In this document: piece after piece, positions 52,367 through 62,198 of the stretch
Numbering within the stretch: position 1 is the first letter of the stretch
Layout: each line of letters starts with the position of its first letter
From: Diphasiastrum complanatum
Taxonomy: Eukaryota; Streptophyta; Lycopodiopsida; Lycopodiales; Lycopodiaceae
NCBI GenBank assembly: GCA_029204225.1
Contig: CM055100.1
Location: forward strand, 58,586,975-58,650,974
DNA length: 64,000 nucleotides
Direction: 5' to 3'
Program-made: the position numbers and the translations under genes
The notes under the pieces: generated by a model
The model's database searches: none
What the model saw: the letters and a program-made list of their open reading frames with translations, nothing else
What the model was told of the DNA's origin: nothing

Positions 52367-52417
<51 letters not shown>

Positions 52418-54071
52418 CTGGCACCGGTCAAGAGGTCGAGGAAAGTAGCATGCCGTTACATAGACATCTCTCTCTAAGCCAATACTTTGTCCATGAAGCT
52501 GAATTCAAAAGTATCAAGCGTCCTCATCCCATCGAATCGTGTCAAGGGTTGGGCATGAAGAGTCTTTATATAAGCATGCAACCCCACCTGATACCCTATC
52601 ACCAACAGATCTAGTCTCCATATGATAGATTGAGTTCCAAGTGTATCTTGAGAAAGATGGTAGGCCCCTCCCATGACTCTCGTGAGTCTCAATGAAGAAA
52701 AAATACTACCTACCGTGATGAGATCTTGCAAGTCTCCTGTTGCCACTGAAGAGTGTAGCCAATTACAATTGTAGAATCCTATCCTCAAGTGGTGTGGTTG
52801 GGGACCTATGGCCCTCCCTTGCCCAGGGGTCCCTGGCTCCCTATTTATGGTTGCCAAGGGTTGATGATCCCCTATCCATGAACCATACATAGCCTACCAT
52901 CAAGTTAGCAGACCAACCTGCCTGCCTGTTTCCTGTGCCTGTTGGAAGGCCTTACGGTGTTCCTCCACCTGTATGTATGTGAGATCATCATCCATGAAGA
53001 TGCGGGTGCCCCTCAGGTTAGCCCTTTGACAATAATTGTCTTGCCTTTCCTCTAGGGAGGTAAATCGGATAACCGAAGTGGTGTTATCCTTTTTGGCCCC
53101 AGGTTGTCTCGATTTCTGATCTATAGTGGCTGAAAATGGTTTCCAAAATCTTTTGGCCTCACATCATGCGTGTTGGGGATGCTCTTCATGAAAATATAAT
53201 GGGCCTTTGTTCTCACTCTTCAATTAGAGTAGTAGCCAATATCATTTTCATCAAAGGGGTCTTCGATTTTTCGGAAGAATTCTTGATCACCATAGCCCAT
53301 GGCTTCCTTGTGTTGATCCAATTTGCACTGCAATTCTTGGATCTTGGCAGTTGTTGGTGTTGGAGGCATCAATTTTTCTTGCTTCAACTTCTGGATTTCC
53401 TCCTTGAGGTTGGCCATTTCTTCCATGAGTTTATTTGTCCTCTCGCAATGCAATTACTTCATCGGGCCAATTCTTTCTTCATAGCAGCAAATTTGCAGAG
53501 GACCAGGGCAGGTATGTGTGTGTCAAAGACATTCGCTGGTGAGTAACCCTCCTCCATTGATGCCATTTATGTAGTGATTAAAATCACTGGGAATAGCAGA
53601 AAGGAAGGATAGGAAGAGCGATGGAAATCACTATCTAGTTCGTGATGGGATATGTTACTTCTCTCATCCATTGGCCATAACTTCCATTGCTTGTGACTTG
53701 TGCTGGAGAGAAATCAATCCTGCTGCCGGAAGTGTGCTCCACTTAATGACCCTTGTTGCCCGTAACTTCTGCTAGAGAAAGTTGTGATGCTACCGGTTGA
53801 AGTACACTTTCGCTAGCTAACTTCAGATTCCCCTCAATGGTAACAGTCTAAAACACTTGTGAGCAAGACTACAATAGCGAGCACTCAACTTGTTGCAAGC
53901 CAACAATGGAGCTAGGTGGAGAGATGACCACCAAATGGTAGCATCAACCAACAACAGGGTTCGAAAAGTGAGTCGTCCAAGGCAACAATCTGGTGACAGA
54001 AATGAAGGCTGAGGATGCTTCTTGGTAAGCTAGAGAGCTAGCAATGACGGCAACAAGCTTGTGCTGCAGGC

Positions 54072-54107
<36 letters not shown>

Positions 54108-55779
54108 AGAAGAAGAAGAAGAATTAGCTCAACTAATAATGTCTTTTAAGTACCAAAAGGTACATAAGTCAAAAAGAGGTACATTAAATTTGTCTTCGAA
54201 TAACAATAATAATGCATATAAATCTGGTGCTAAGAAGAAAAACAGCAGAACTAGCGTAATACAATGATGTAATAGGAACTACTCGTGCTATGACTGGAGA
54301 TATAACTGATGCAGTATATGGAATTTGGTTGAAAATAAATTTCTCCTTAGTCTGTACCTCGCCACCTTGCCGAGAGTACACAACTAACATATCTTGTCTT
54401 CCCAAGCGACCGGTCTCCACCACAAGCTAATGGGAGGAACGCGGAGCTGTCCCAAAGTGAATTTGAGGCAACATAAGCGTAGGGCCAAGAACCCAAATGT
54501 ATCCAACTCCAAGAAATGATTCTCAGGTTTGACCTGCAGGTGATGGGCCACTAAGAATCCTCCATACTGGAGTGTGTACTATGACATATATCTCATGTCT
54601 ATGAGTCGTGTAGTGTGATGTAGAGTGCATGATGCTATGCTGCGCTGGTAGGATTGTCTCTATCCAGATGTCTAAACTGAATGGTCACCTCGTCTTGTAA
54701 TGTTAACTCTATATTTGCCTGGGGACGACGTTTGGAGAAAACACTGGCAATGGGCCACTAAAAATCCTCCAGATTGGAGTGTGTACTATGATATAAATAT
54801 CTCCTTTTGTTTAAAGATACATAATACAGATCGTCATGTCATATCAATGAGAGGAGCATGACTGGTTAATCACAAAAGAGACAATGGTATCTCCCTCTGA
54901 TTTCATAATATACCGGGCATCTCTCAGTGGATCAAATTGGATCTTGTGGTACAGATCGATAATTTGACCTCTAGGTATATGAATGAGTCCTCTCGAAGGT
55001 GGGATGTGGATATGCCCAAAGATTCAATAGGCGAAAGGCCTGATAGTACCATGATGAGTGATAACCTTGCTCATAGATCCTATGAAAAGATGTGAGCACT
55101 AACCATGAATACCTTGTTCTCCCAATATTAGTATCTCCAAACCCAAGACTTCATCCATCCGAGTGCATATAGCTGATAACTTGAAATTAGCCTCTGCTTG
55201 TATAGGAGGCATGGCGAACTTTACTAGGATAATTGGATGTGGAACAAATGGCTTGGCCCCTACCATACACGAGAGCATATAGATCCAAAGTCATGTAAAA
55301 TAGTAAGACTAGTCCACTCCACTAATGTAAAGAGTAAGACTAGCCCACTCCACTAATTTAAGGCTATACCGTGTCTGTGCTGCACATAGCTCTAGGGGTG
55401 GCTAGAGTATCAAGAGACAAAGCATCCTGTATGTGGCATTTGAAACAAAACTGCTCAAAGCTGAAAAAGGAAGAATGAACCTTCCAATGTCTACTATTGT
55501 TTGCATGTCTCTTACTAAAGATACGTCTTGTGAATAGACCCCAAGTATGTATAGGAAGAAACTATCCCCATTGGCTGACCATCCCGTTGTGAATTTGAGT
55601 CGCTGCACGTAAGACTTTGATCAGAAGAACTTTTTAATAATCAATGATTGGAAAAATGATTGAACTTGCTTGCAAATTATCCTTGTGAAAGATGTTCAGA
55701 AACTTGATTGCAGGTTACCCTTGTGAAAATGGTTAACGAGGCAACGGCGAATATTCCAACTTGGCGGGAAGGAGACTAG
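31665..55779 (+). CDS. HPAT: hydroxyproline O-arabinosyltransferase, 8 exons
   Basis: Exons: 31665-32081, 32519-32586, 32811-33012, 33303-33400, 44336-44405, 44680-44751, 45284-45397 and 55714-55779 (stop TAG 55777-55779). Every intron is GT-AG, phases agree, and the predicted product is 368 aa, the usual size for HPAT/RDN1/FIN proteins (family GT95). These Golgi type II membrane enzymes add the first L-arabinofuranose to hydroxyproline of extensins and CLE peptides. Residues 5-28 form a signal anchor (FPFLILVTVAVCIVTY); a serine-rich stem follows. The catalytic part starts near 72 with FHTAVTA, then WQCRIMYYWYKK, GGFTRVLHSG, LNRPWAFVQWLE, YILMAEPDH (163-171), FPAAFPFFYI, NIDPIGNSPVIIKK, FGWVLEMYGYA, PPWDTELGDKFIIHYTYGCD (286-305) and GEWRFDKRSF. 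The ATG chosen gives the normal anchor. Introns 4 and 7 are about 10.9 and 10.3 kb, filled with mobile elements; the others are 224-532 bp. No frame damage was seen. Confidence 0.95.
36790..38310 (-). pseudogene. gypsy RT and RNase H remnant
   Basis: The frame 37651-38310 carries the RT entry (FTNELPFVLPPKRNVEHKIE), VRPSFSPFASLIILVKKKDG, CVDYRGLNKNTVKHRYPMPR and FSQIDLKSDYHMVRV. The frame 37314-37676 continues with GHYELLVMSFGLLTNALATF and the catalytic VNFVDDKLAYS, where FVDD replaces YxDD. RNase H is in the frame 36910-37299 (PFVVERDASDIGVRAVLMQE). A frameshift separates each part. Confidence 0.88.
38524..39093 (-). pseudogene. gypsy gag C-terminus with zinc knuckle
   Basis: A 189-residue frame has a basic region (KGKFKKWKSQSLQEQIQSAK) and an altered knuckle, CLGRHRWKECPRNP, in which the first cysteine of the usual CCHC is F. 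A protease linker follows. It is the entry part of the element at 36.75-39.34 kb. Confidence 0.75.
40200..40330 (+). other. possible LTR end and PBS-like site
   Basis: TGAGCATGGTATCGAGATAA at 40312-40331 resembles the tRNA-iMet primer site (TGGTATC kept, the next bases altered) and lies after a stretch with transcript-like CTTCTTCTTTTTCGC. No second LTR was found. Confidence 0.3.
40331..40950 (+). pseudogene. gypsy RT fragment, sense orientation in intron 4
   Basis: Short frames carry FCVDYRGLM at about 40490, FRTRYGHHEFKVL at about 40668-40706, the catalytic region YLGKFVVIYSDDTLIS at about 40753-40800 and EVEYLGHLMS at about 40909-40938. Stops and shifts occur every 50-150 bases. The normal residue two places before DD is still Y, with S next to it. 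Confidence 0.75.
40951..41900. other. unassigned part of HPAT intron 4
   Basis: It begins with diverged gypsy sequence and continues with a GC-richer block (41260-41560) without coding potential. A poly-pyrimidine stretch leads into the next remnant. Confidence 0.4.
41900..43140 (-). pseudogene. gypsy RNase H and integrase remnant
   Basis: On the minus strand, RNase H pieces occur at about 42660-42830 (HALKISRHYLYDNKFFIFTD, then HQPLQYF), followed by an integrase zinc module in the frame 42110-42328 (YECHDMPCAGRPEVKRTLDF). The rest is decayed. It is antisense to HPAT and represents a second gypsy insertion unrelated to the one at 36.75-39.34 kb. Confidence 0.72.
43330..43740. mobile_element. 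palindrome-ended insertion with flanking direct repeat
   Basis: The segment 43346-43724 is bracketed by ACCAGTACCAAAGATG (43330-43345) and ACCAGTACCAAGATG (43725-43739), which look like target-site duplications. The left end carries GCGATCCGGGATTTCCC. The right end carries CGATCCGGATCG and GCAGCGGATC-GT-GATCCGCTGC (43696-43717), a near-perfect palindrome. T-runs and A-runs lie inside. No transposase is present. Confidence 0.6.
46710..47061. repeat. (TA)n-bounded GC-palindromic element A
   Basis: Bounded by (TA)n at 46710-46722 and 47006-47061. The body repeats words around GGACGCGTCC and TCCGGACC in both halves, separated by two poly(T)/poly(A) blocks (46811-46855, 46916-46950). It could fold back on itself. 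It abuts the end of the hAT homology at 47062. Rightward and leftward flanks are not alike, so a simple insertion cannot be shown. Confidence 0.7.
47404..50440 (-). pseudogene. hAT transposase with BED, DUF659, hATC and AT hook
   Basis: Six exons with GT-AG borders can be drawn: 50440-49528, 49456-49115, 49017-48636, 48537-48368, 48258-47921 and 47802-47404. Exon 1 has a BED-type finger (RWRCLHCGGHFTGSLTRVRA, then HLLRVKG) and a Q/H/M-rich linker. Exon 2 is DUF659 (VSCPLGTVVLTWRGSSGD, VVQVVTDNASNYKQM, IVWTSCAAHCIDLL). Exon 3 has APTRFAFYFLVLERLVVVKD. Exon 4 holds HTVAHMLHPLWRS. Exon 5 is the hAT dimerisation part (CSAGACERNWSTWALYHTQK and RNRLSIEQ). Exon 6 is acidic and ends with an AT hook, RRPRGRPRGS. 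Small shifts around 49.7 kb and 48.66 kb and a G run at 47410-47420 break the frame, so it is probably dead though recently so. Confidence 0.87.
50640..51060. repeat. three degenerate units upstream of the hAT transposase
   Basis: Related phrases at 50660-50740, 50811-50880 and 50958-51040 share GTAACGG-like, TATAGGAGTC-like and GTGCAGGCATG-like words about 150 bases apart. They could be subterminal repeats of the hAT element. Confidence 0.4.
51200..51402. repeat. palindromic end E with (TA)n
   Basis: T-rich blocks and repeats of CACGATTCT lead to a perfect 18-base palindrome, AGCGAATCGCGATTCGCT (51335-51352), followed by CTGCAG-type sequence and then (TA)n (51357-51402). The organisation mirrors the right end of the insertion at 43.3-43.7 kb. 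Confidence 0.65.
51403..51659. mobile_element. (TA)n-bounded palindromic element B1 (257 bp)
   Basis: It starts TCATAGGTCCC and ends GGGGACACTATGA, inverted termini next to (TA)n on both sides. The interior is made of repeated GGTACC, CCGCGG and GGTACCGCGGTACC words, each self-complementary, with A17/T7 (51497-51520) and T13 (51538-51551) runs between. No coding sequence. Confidence 0.72.
51678..52369. mobile_element. (TA)n-bounded foldback element B2-C (692 bp)
   Basis: It starts TCATAGATCC after (TA)n and ends GCCACTATGA before (TA)n, the same inverted termini as B1. Both arms carry GGTACC/CCGCGG words and long A/T runs. Inside them lie 67-base inverted repeats (51805-51871 and 52187-52253) that differ at only 5 positions and include GGGTATCAGCTTGAAGCT. 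About 315 unique bases lie between. It resembles a MITE or foldback transposon without a transposase. Confidence 0.8.
52370..52414. repeat. (TA)n microsatellite
   Basis: About 45 bases of alternating TA at the right edge of element B2-C. Confidence 0.95.
52474..53565 (-). pseudogene. decayed frame with coiled coil, gag-like
   Basis: A start-like MASMEEGYSPANVFDTH at about 53563 is followed, in shifting frames, by a heptad-rich helical segment (KLMEEMANLKEEIQKLKQEK, frame 53220-53453) and by the frame 52474-52890 (HQPLATINREPGTPGQGRAI). The coiled coil is convincing; the overall family is not recognised. A retrotransposon gag or a host-gene fragment are both possible. No pol is nearby. Confidence 0.4.
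54068..54104. repeat. (AG)n microsatellite
   Basis: About 32 bases of AG, then AGAAAAGAGAAGAAGAAGAA. Confidence 0.9.
54105..55713. other. unassigned right end of HPAT intron 7
   Basis: It contains two copies of a phrase GGGCCACTAA(G/A)AATCCTCC followed by TGGAGTGTGTACTATGA at 54545-54587 and 54753-54793, so part is an old duplication. No coding sequence was recognised before the acceptor at 55713. Confidence 0.45.
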
Positions 55780-56151
55780 AGGAGGGATAAACTCAAAATG
55801 TAAGAGAAAATGACTTCCATGTCTTTCTTTATTGATTGTTGCTGGCATTTGTTGTGTAACTGTACATTTCTTTTATTGCTAGTGAAAGCTATGAAAGGAC
55901 AAGAGGACCTTCATTTGTACTCTTCAGTACAGACGAGTTGAAGGGTTATCCTAGTAATCTCATGAGGTTAAAAGACTTATTGCTAGTGAAAGCTATGCAA
56001 GGACAAGAGGACCTTCATTTTTACTCTTCAGTACAGACGAGTTGAAGGTTATCCTAGTAATCTCATGAGGTTAAAGGACTTGTCTTTCTTGTCAAGTTTG
56101 CTGCTGAGATACCTCGATGAACGAAGTGTTTGTAGACTTCTCGTATTGCTA

Positions 56152-56185
<34 letters not shown>

Positions 56186-59100
56186 AAGACACATTGACGT
56201 GTGTGCACATACTCTACTCAGGAAAGCAGCTTGCTTTCTTCTTGCTTACAGATGCTTTCCTTCATATAACCAATGATCTCCTTACTTTTGATCGTCATGA
56301 CAGAATGCTTCTCAAATTGGATGCTCAAGTGAGATAGGAGATGCTGCGATTGGAATGCTGAGGCAAAGGTCGAAAGAATTTTTTTGGAAGGAACATAAGC
56401 ATTTGCTTAATTGTTCAAAACAGCACAGACTTGCATTTTGTAACAACATGTTTTGCAGTCTGGTCTATGTTTGGAGATTATTACTGCTTCACCTTATTCC
56501 TTGATAGTCAGCACCTCGCCAATTCTTTGATCAGATGCAAGCATTTTGGAAGGCAGCCACAATGTCCCAGTATTCTGGTTTGTCTGCTACAACTAAAAAA
56601 CATGTGTCTAGGCCTCTGATCAGACGTCAATCTTTTAATGTATTTGCTTGAGGTTAAACTACACATTGTGTTTTGGATTATTGTTCATGAAATCTTCAGA
56701 GAGTGATTATGTGATTCCGGAACCGAAGAGCCATCATGTGTTGAAAGCCTGTTTTCTGTTAGTTAGCCATGATATGACGTGAGATGCAATTATTCTAGTG
56801 GGTTTTAGAGCAAGTGGTTTTGTAGTGGAAAAATTGTAGTGGAGCCTTCAAACCTGGGCTGAGTAAGTTGATGCAATGATGCTTAAATTATTCTTTAAAC
56901 AAATGTTTTTGTGTATTTATAGGGCAATCAAGCTGTTATCTATGAGATATGTAAATTGTAATATGGAGCACACTCTTGAAAATAATTTGCCTTAGGTAAG
57001 AAAATGGCTATGTAGAGCTTTATCTGGTTGAAAGACTGACGATTTGGGACAGGTGGTCTAATTTGGTGCAGTGGCATAGTTTTATTAACAAGGCAGAAAA
57101 GAATGATTGCTAAACTCATGATGCCTTCGAATCAGAGTGGTTTCATATTTTTAGATTCAGATAAGTTATGTACCTACAGATAGTTTTTGTAAGGAAGTCC
57201 AGCTCTTTGCGTGCTTTTTAAAGTTATTCCTTCTGCAACATTTAATGAATAGATTAACGTGACGCAGGCCTTGTAAAAATTCTTGCAGTTTTTGGCAAAT
57301 GGTGGTATGTACTAGAATGCAATTCAATGCATGGTTCCTAATCCAGATTAGAGATTATTCTAAACCTAAGTTATAAGGGTCATGAACCTTTTGGCCTTTA
57401 TAACTTGAGTCGAACATAACATAACATCCTACCCATAATTGCTTTACCACTAACATTTACACATCAAGGAGGTCTTGACATTTATAATGGGCACATCTTT
57501 CAAACCTTTAATATCATGTTTTGTAACTAATGGAAGGTTCTGGGCACCATCACAAAGGACATTGGTGCTGTAGGAGGTGTGGTTCTTATATCGGAACATT
57601 TGTACATAAGGACTCTAGAGAGATTCCTCAATGCCTAGAAAACTCTGAGTGTGATCATTCTTGTAAGCAAATACAATGTTATGTTTGAGTATTGGATGGG
57701 TAGCAAATATCAAACTGCGTCAATCGAGATTGAAACAAAATAGATTGGTCAAATAAACACCATACTTGTCCATTATGATCCCACCAACTTGAACCTTATT
57801 CTAAGTATAGAGTCGACGATCTAGCATGTATCTTCCCAAGTAACAATGCTTACCAATAGAATTGTTTGTATGCAAGGTCTCCACATGTTTGAGGTCTAAT
57901 CCACAAATTAGTAAATACAAGCATTTCATACATATTACCACCCATGAGGCTTACATCTCTTGGTAGATCAACTCCAAGCTCGACTGCCAAGGCTATGTTG
58001 TCTTCCAATTGAGGATTGTACAACATGAATTCTCTCCACGGTTTAGCATGCTTATACAACCGTGCGGATAGCTAGCTCAAGGCTGAGACCCTTAGACTAG
58101 CTGAAATCCTTATTCTTGACCAATCATCTCTATAGTGCTCAAGTTATATTTTTAATCTTAAACAATTTTTATGAAATAATAATCTTGCAAGTGTTTTCAT
58201 ATTGCTCAAGTTATGTCTTTTACGTTGTTATCCCTTATACTACAATTTATTTGGAGACGATTTCTTGGGAATATTAATCTTCCAAGTGTTGTCATATTTT
58301 GGTCTACTTTTCCATGTTCTTTGTAATAATGTGGAGGGTTGCACATACTGGTCATCTGAACTCATTCTTTTGCAATATAGATTATTTTTTTGGCCATTGA
58401 TAATGTACATTGCCAAGCTAATATCAATACTTTCAATATATTTTCTAATTTTAGATCATATTTGTAATATTTTATTACATGCATTTTTTCGTGAAATAAT
58501 ATTATTATGATGCAAATACATAATCAACCTATTCAAATGTCGAAGACAATCATTCGAATAAAAAAAAAATCTAACGGTTGCAGCAAAGTTAATGTTATCC
58601 ATATGGTCCAACGACATATAAAAGGACCAACAACATGTTGGACTATGAACTTTTAAGTATGCGAGTTTAAAGGACAGATCTTTAAACAATGGATAGATTT
58701 GAAACGGCACACTTTAAGGAGAAGACCAATTCTAAAAGAATATTCTTGATGACACAGACTATTTGCACCTCATCTAAACGTTGTAACTAAATGTTTGATT
58801 TTTGGATTAAGGCCGCGTGAGTAGGATGCCACATCAGAAATTGTACAAATATAATTTTCTTACTGGTTGTAATTAGTTGATTAATTATAAATAAGAATTG
58901 ACACATCGGTTTCTAAGAGATGCATACATTCGCACTCGAACATCCGTTAGTACTCCATTAACATTTCATTGTAAACCATCGAGTTTTTAGAAGAATAGAT
59001 AAGTCTCTCGAGCCTTCGAGTCTTCACTGCTCTTTGCTTGCATGTGCTATATGTGTGTTGAGTGCTTTTGTGTTCACAATCGATAGTCTCGCATTGTCGG

Positions 59101-59380
59101 ATGTGTTATATGTTTGATAGCTCTGGTCAGACAATCTTTTTAGTTTCGATATTGTCGTGATTGTATGTCCGTAGATTTGATACTGAAATTGCAGAGACTT
59201 TCTTTGACACTCTTTATCAACATCCTAATATAACAGTGTTGATCGCAATTTTGAAAATCCTAATTCATGTATACCAAATATGGAGACTCCTGTAGCAAGA
59301 TATACCGCTAGTTCGAAGATCAAGTAGCACCTCTTCGGATGATGGAGATGAGATTGAAAATCTTCAGATGGTGAAAATTC
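55780..59380. other. downstream of HPAT, no gene recognised
   Basis: The first part should be the HPAT 3' untranslated region. A tandem duplication follows at 55875-56083. A (TC)n(AC)n tract lies at 56153-56184. At 58865-59000 a TATA-like TTATAAATAAG followed by a pyrimidine-rich region looks like an LTR promoter for the copia remnant downstream, but no second LTR copy was found. I saw no coding sequence in 56.4-58.8 kb. Confidence 0.5.
55875..56083 (+). repeat. 102-bp tandem duplication after the HPAT stop
   Basis: TATTGCTAGTGAAAGCTATG and the following 80 bases (CAAGAGGACCTTCATTT, TACTCTTCAGTACAGACGAG, GTTATCCTAGTAATCTCATG) occur at about 55877-55978 and 55979-56081 with four or so differences. 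The first copy starts about 95 bases after the stop codon. Confidence 0.93.
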
Positions 59381-60782
59381 TTCGTAATTGGTAGAACCAA
59401 AATTTTTGATGAAGCAAAAGAGCACAAGGAGTGGCGTGCATCTATGGAAATAAAAATGGAGGCCATATCGAAAAATAGGACATGGAACTTGGTTGAGCTA
59501 CACCTTATGGTAAGATACCTATCACTTGCAAATGGATTTATAAGATTGAGTATGGAGTAGATGGGCAACTCAACAAGTACAAAGCACGGTTGAGGATTTA
59601 AGCAGCAGGAAGGTATTGATTTTGAGGAAACCTTCACAACCGTAGCTAAGATGGTAACTATACGTTCTACTATTGCTATTTTTGCTTTCTATGGTTGGAA
59701 AATCCAGCAAATGGACGTTAAATTTGCTTTTCTTAATGGTGTATTTATTACAACCTCAAGGATTAACCTTTACATTATAAGACAAGATTTAGATATAGTG
59801 TCCATTGTTTTGTACGTCGACGATTTGATCAGAACAAGAAGTAATGAGAGCTTAAGATGATATCAAATCAGATCTTTCCAATGCTTTTGACATGAGCGAT
59901 CTAGGATTGATGCACTATTGTCTTGGCATTGAAGTATGGCAAAAGGAAGATGTTGTCTTTCTTAGACAAAACAAATATGCACGAGATTTGTTTTATAAGT
60001 TTAATATACAGGATTGTAAGCCCTTAAGTACACCGATGGACGTCAACACCAAGCTAACTGCATATGATGAATATGAGAAACTGGATGCTTATCTATACAG
60101 GCAGCTGGTGGGTAGTTTGATTTACTTGACACACACATGACCTGATATTGCTTATTATGTTGGTGTTGAAAGTCAATTTATGCAAGATCATAGACAAGTA
60201 TACTAGAAGTTTGACAAAGGTATTCTCAGGTACATCCGTGGAACATTAAATTTTGGTTTGAAGTATGATCAGCCCGAAGTACTAATGTTGTAGGTTATAC
60301 AGATGCTGATTGGGCAGGTAATATTGATGACAAAAGATCTACCAATGGTCATACATTCAGTTATAATATAGCTGCAGTTTCATGGAGCAGCAAAAATCAA
60401 CCTACAATAGCCTTATTTTTGAAGCTGAATATCGTGCACTCAACAATGCTATACACAGGAAGCAGTATGGCTACGAAGATTGCTTGTTGATTTAGGTCAA
60501 ACACAGGTGGCTGCGACTACTATATCTTGCGAAAACCAAAGCTGCATTCACCTTGCCAAAAATCCAGTTTTACATGCTCGAACCAAGCACATCGAAATAC
60601 ATTATCACTTTGTTCGAGAGAAAATTCTTGACGAAGCCATTGACCTTATTTTTTGTAAATTTGAAGATCAAGTGGCAAATATTTTTACTAAGTCATTAGG
60701 TAGATGTAAATTTGAAAAATTTCGCACTCTATCAGGAATAGAAGAGTGTAATTTTATCATTGAGAGAGTAGTCAACTCCTAG
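59381..60782 (+). pseudogene. Ty1/copia RT and RNase H remnant
   Basis: Successive frames carry the RT entry (EWRASMEIKMEAISKNRTW at about 59430), FYGWKIQQMDVKFAFLNGVF at about 59680-59740, the catalytic VLYVDDLIRT at about 59810-59838, MSDLGLMHYCLGIEVWQKED at 59892-59951, STPMDVNTKL, YRQLVGSLIYLTHT, and RNase H to the end (ISCENQSCIHLAKNPVLHAR, ARTKHIEIHYHFVREKI, QVANIFTKSLG). The last frame ends at 60780. Stops at 59600, 59858, 60140, 60204 and others make it inactive. No integrase or gag lies upstream. Confidence 0.9.
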
Positions 60783-62198
60783 ATTTTCTCTCTCTATCAA
60801 GGTTTATTGTACACATGACTTTCAGTTAATAATAGTGATGGTGTCTTGCTCTTCCTCCTTGTGGTGATTGCTTATGATGAATGCATGCTATTTGATTATG
60901 GACAATTCCTTTATGGATATCTCAAATCAAAAAATAGAAAACTCTGAGAGCTATTTCTTTTTTTTGAGAGTATATTTGAGAATTCTTTGATATTAAATCT
61001 ATTAACCCGATTTAATGTGATTCCTTGGAAGGTAATGATAGCTACCTGGATACCTTGGACGATGTCATGTGGAAGGTTAAATAGTTTTTTCCTTGTTCCA
61101 ACAGTGTTGATCATGGACACCTGATTGGGAATTTTTAGTTGACCCATGTAAGAATCCTTTTCTAATCTATACGGGTCGGTTTTCTAAGAGGCAATGCATT
61201 CTATGACCAAAAAGGAGTATCTTTGAATAAGTTGTTATGTTGATGTGTTGGGGCTTCAATTGTCTTGGATTGGATTGATGCAACAAATGCTATCGACTTT
61301 TCTCATTTTTTGAGATCTTAATGATGGGACACCTTCTTGAAACTTGTGTAGTTTCCGATAAAAAGGGAGGAGAAGTAGGGTGATATTATCTAAGTGAAAC
61401 ATCTATAACATTGATTCCAAGCGGAATTTGTAATGTGTATAGATATATGACCTGTTTTAAAATCAAAATTGGTAGGATATTATTTGGATACTGTTGTGAT
61501 CTTCTAAGGATTGTTTGAAAATCCAGTTAGAAGATGTATGGGAAATTTTTTTGCAACCATTCTTGTACTAATTACGAATCTAATTGATTGGTATCAAGAC
61601 TAGCAGATTCTATTACAACAAGGGGTTGTTTAGATTTGTTCCTTGTTTGTTTGATCAACTTGATCTTAGTGGGAACTAGGATCCACGAGAAGTTGATGCA
61701 AGGAAAGAAATTCTCGGTTAATGATTTATTCCTTTTGAAAAAAATCTTTGATCGAGATTTTGGTTCATATTCTATGAAATAGCACTCTTTGAGAGATATT
61801 CTCTCTCATGTTAACTGGGTTACAAGATTCACAGTTAAATTTGTAATATGTATAGATTGGGTGACATCTGTGTAGATATGCTATGTTGTGAATCATAGTG
61901 GGATCATGTTTTCTTTGCGCAAGTTCTTAATCATGGGGATCCAATATTTTTTTGTTTTTGATTGTTTGTATATATTTACAACATTTATACAAGATGAAAT
62001 AGAAAAACATAAACAATAAACAATCATTCCATACATAATGAGATAGAGATGATCAAATACAAAAGTTTATATTCATAATTCAAATAAGTGTACATATTCG
62101 CATCTAATTCATGAATAGAGCTTTGATACTAATACCCTTTTTTTCTACTTTTGCAAATACTAAAAATACATCAAATCTAAGAAGTAATAGTAGGCTTC
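60783..62198. other. AT-rich stretch, no gene recognised
   Basis: No motif-bearing frame was seen. The first part may be the 3' LTR of the copia remnant (a GTCAACTCCTAG end, then CTCTATCAAGG), but no copy for comparison was found. Confidence 0.45.

Larger units (their letters stand above)
45398..55713 (+). other. HPAT intron 7 (10.3 kb)
   Basis: The donor GTATGTTGG follows GTTCCAGAAAGTGTG and the acceptor is TTGATTGCAG before GTTACCCTTGTG. The phase is 0 on both sides. The intron holds the hAT element, the (TA)n-bounded palindromic elements, an (AG)n tract and a decayed coiled-coil frame. 45.4-46.7 kb shows no gene, only an alternating TG/TA run at 45900-45960. Confidence 0.92.
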
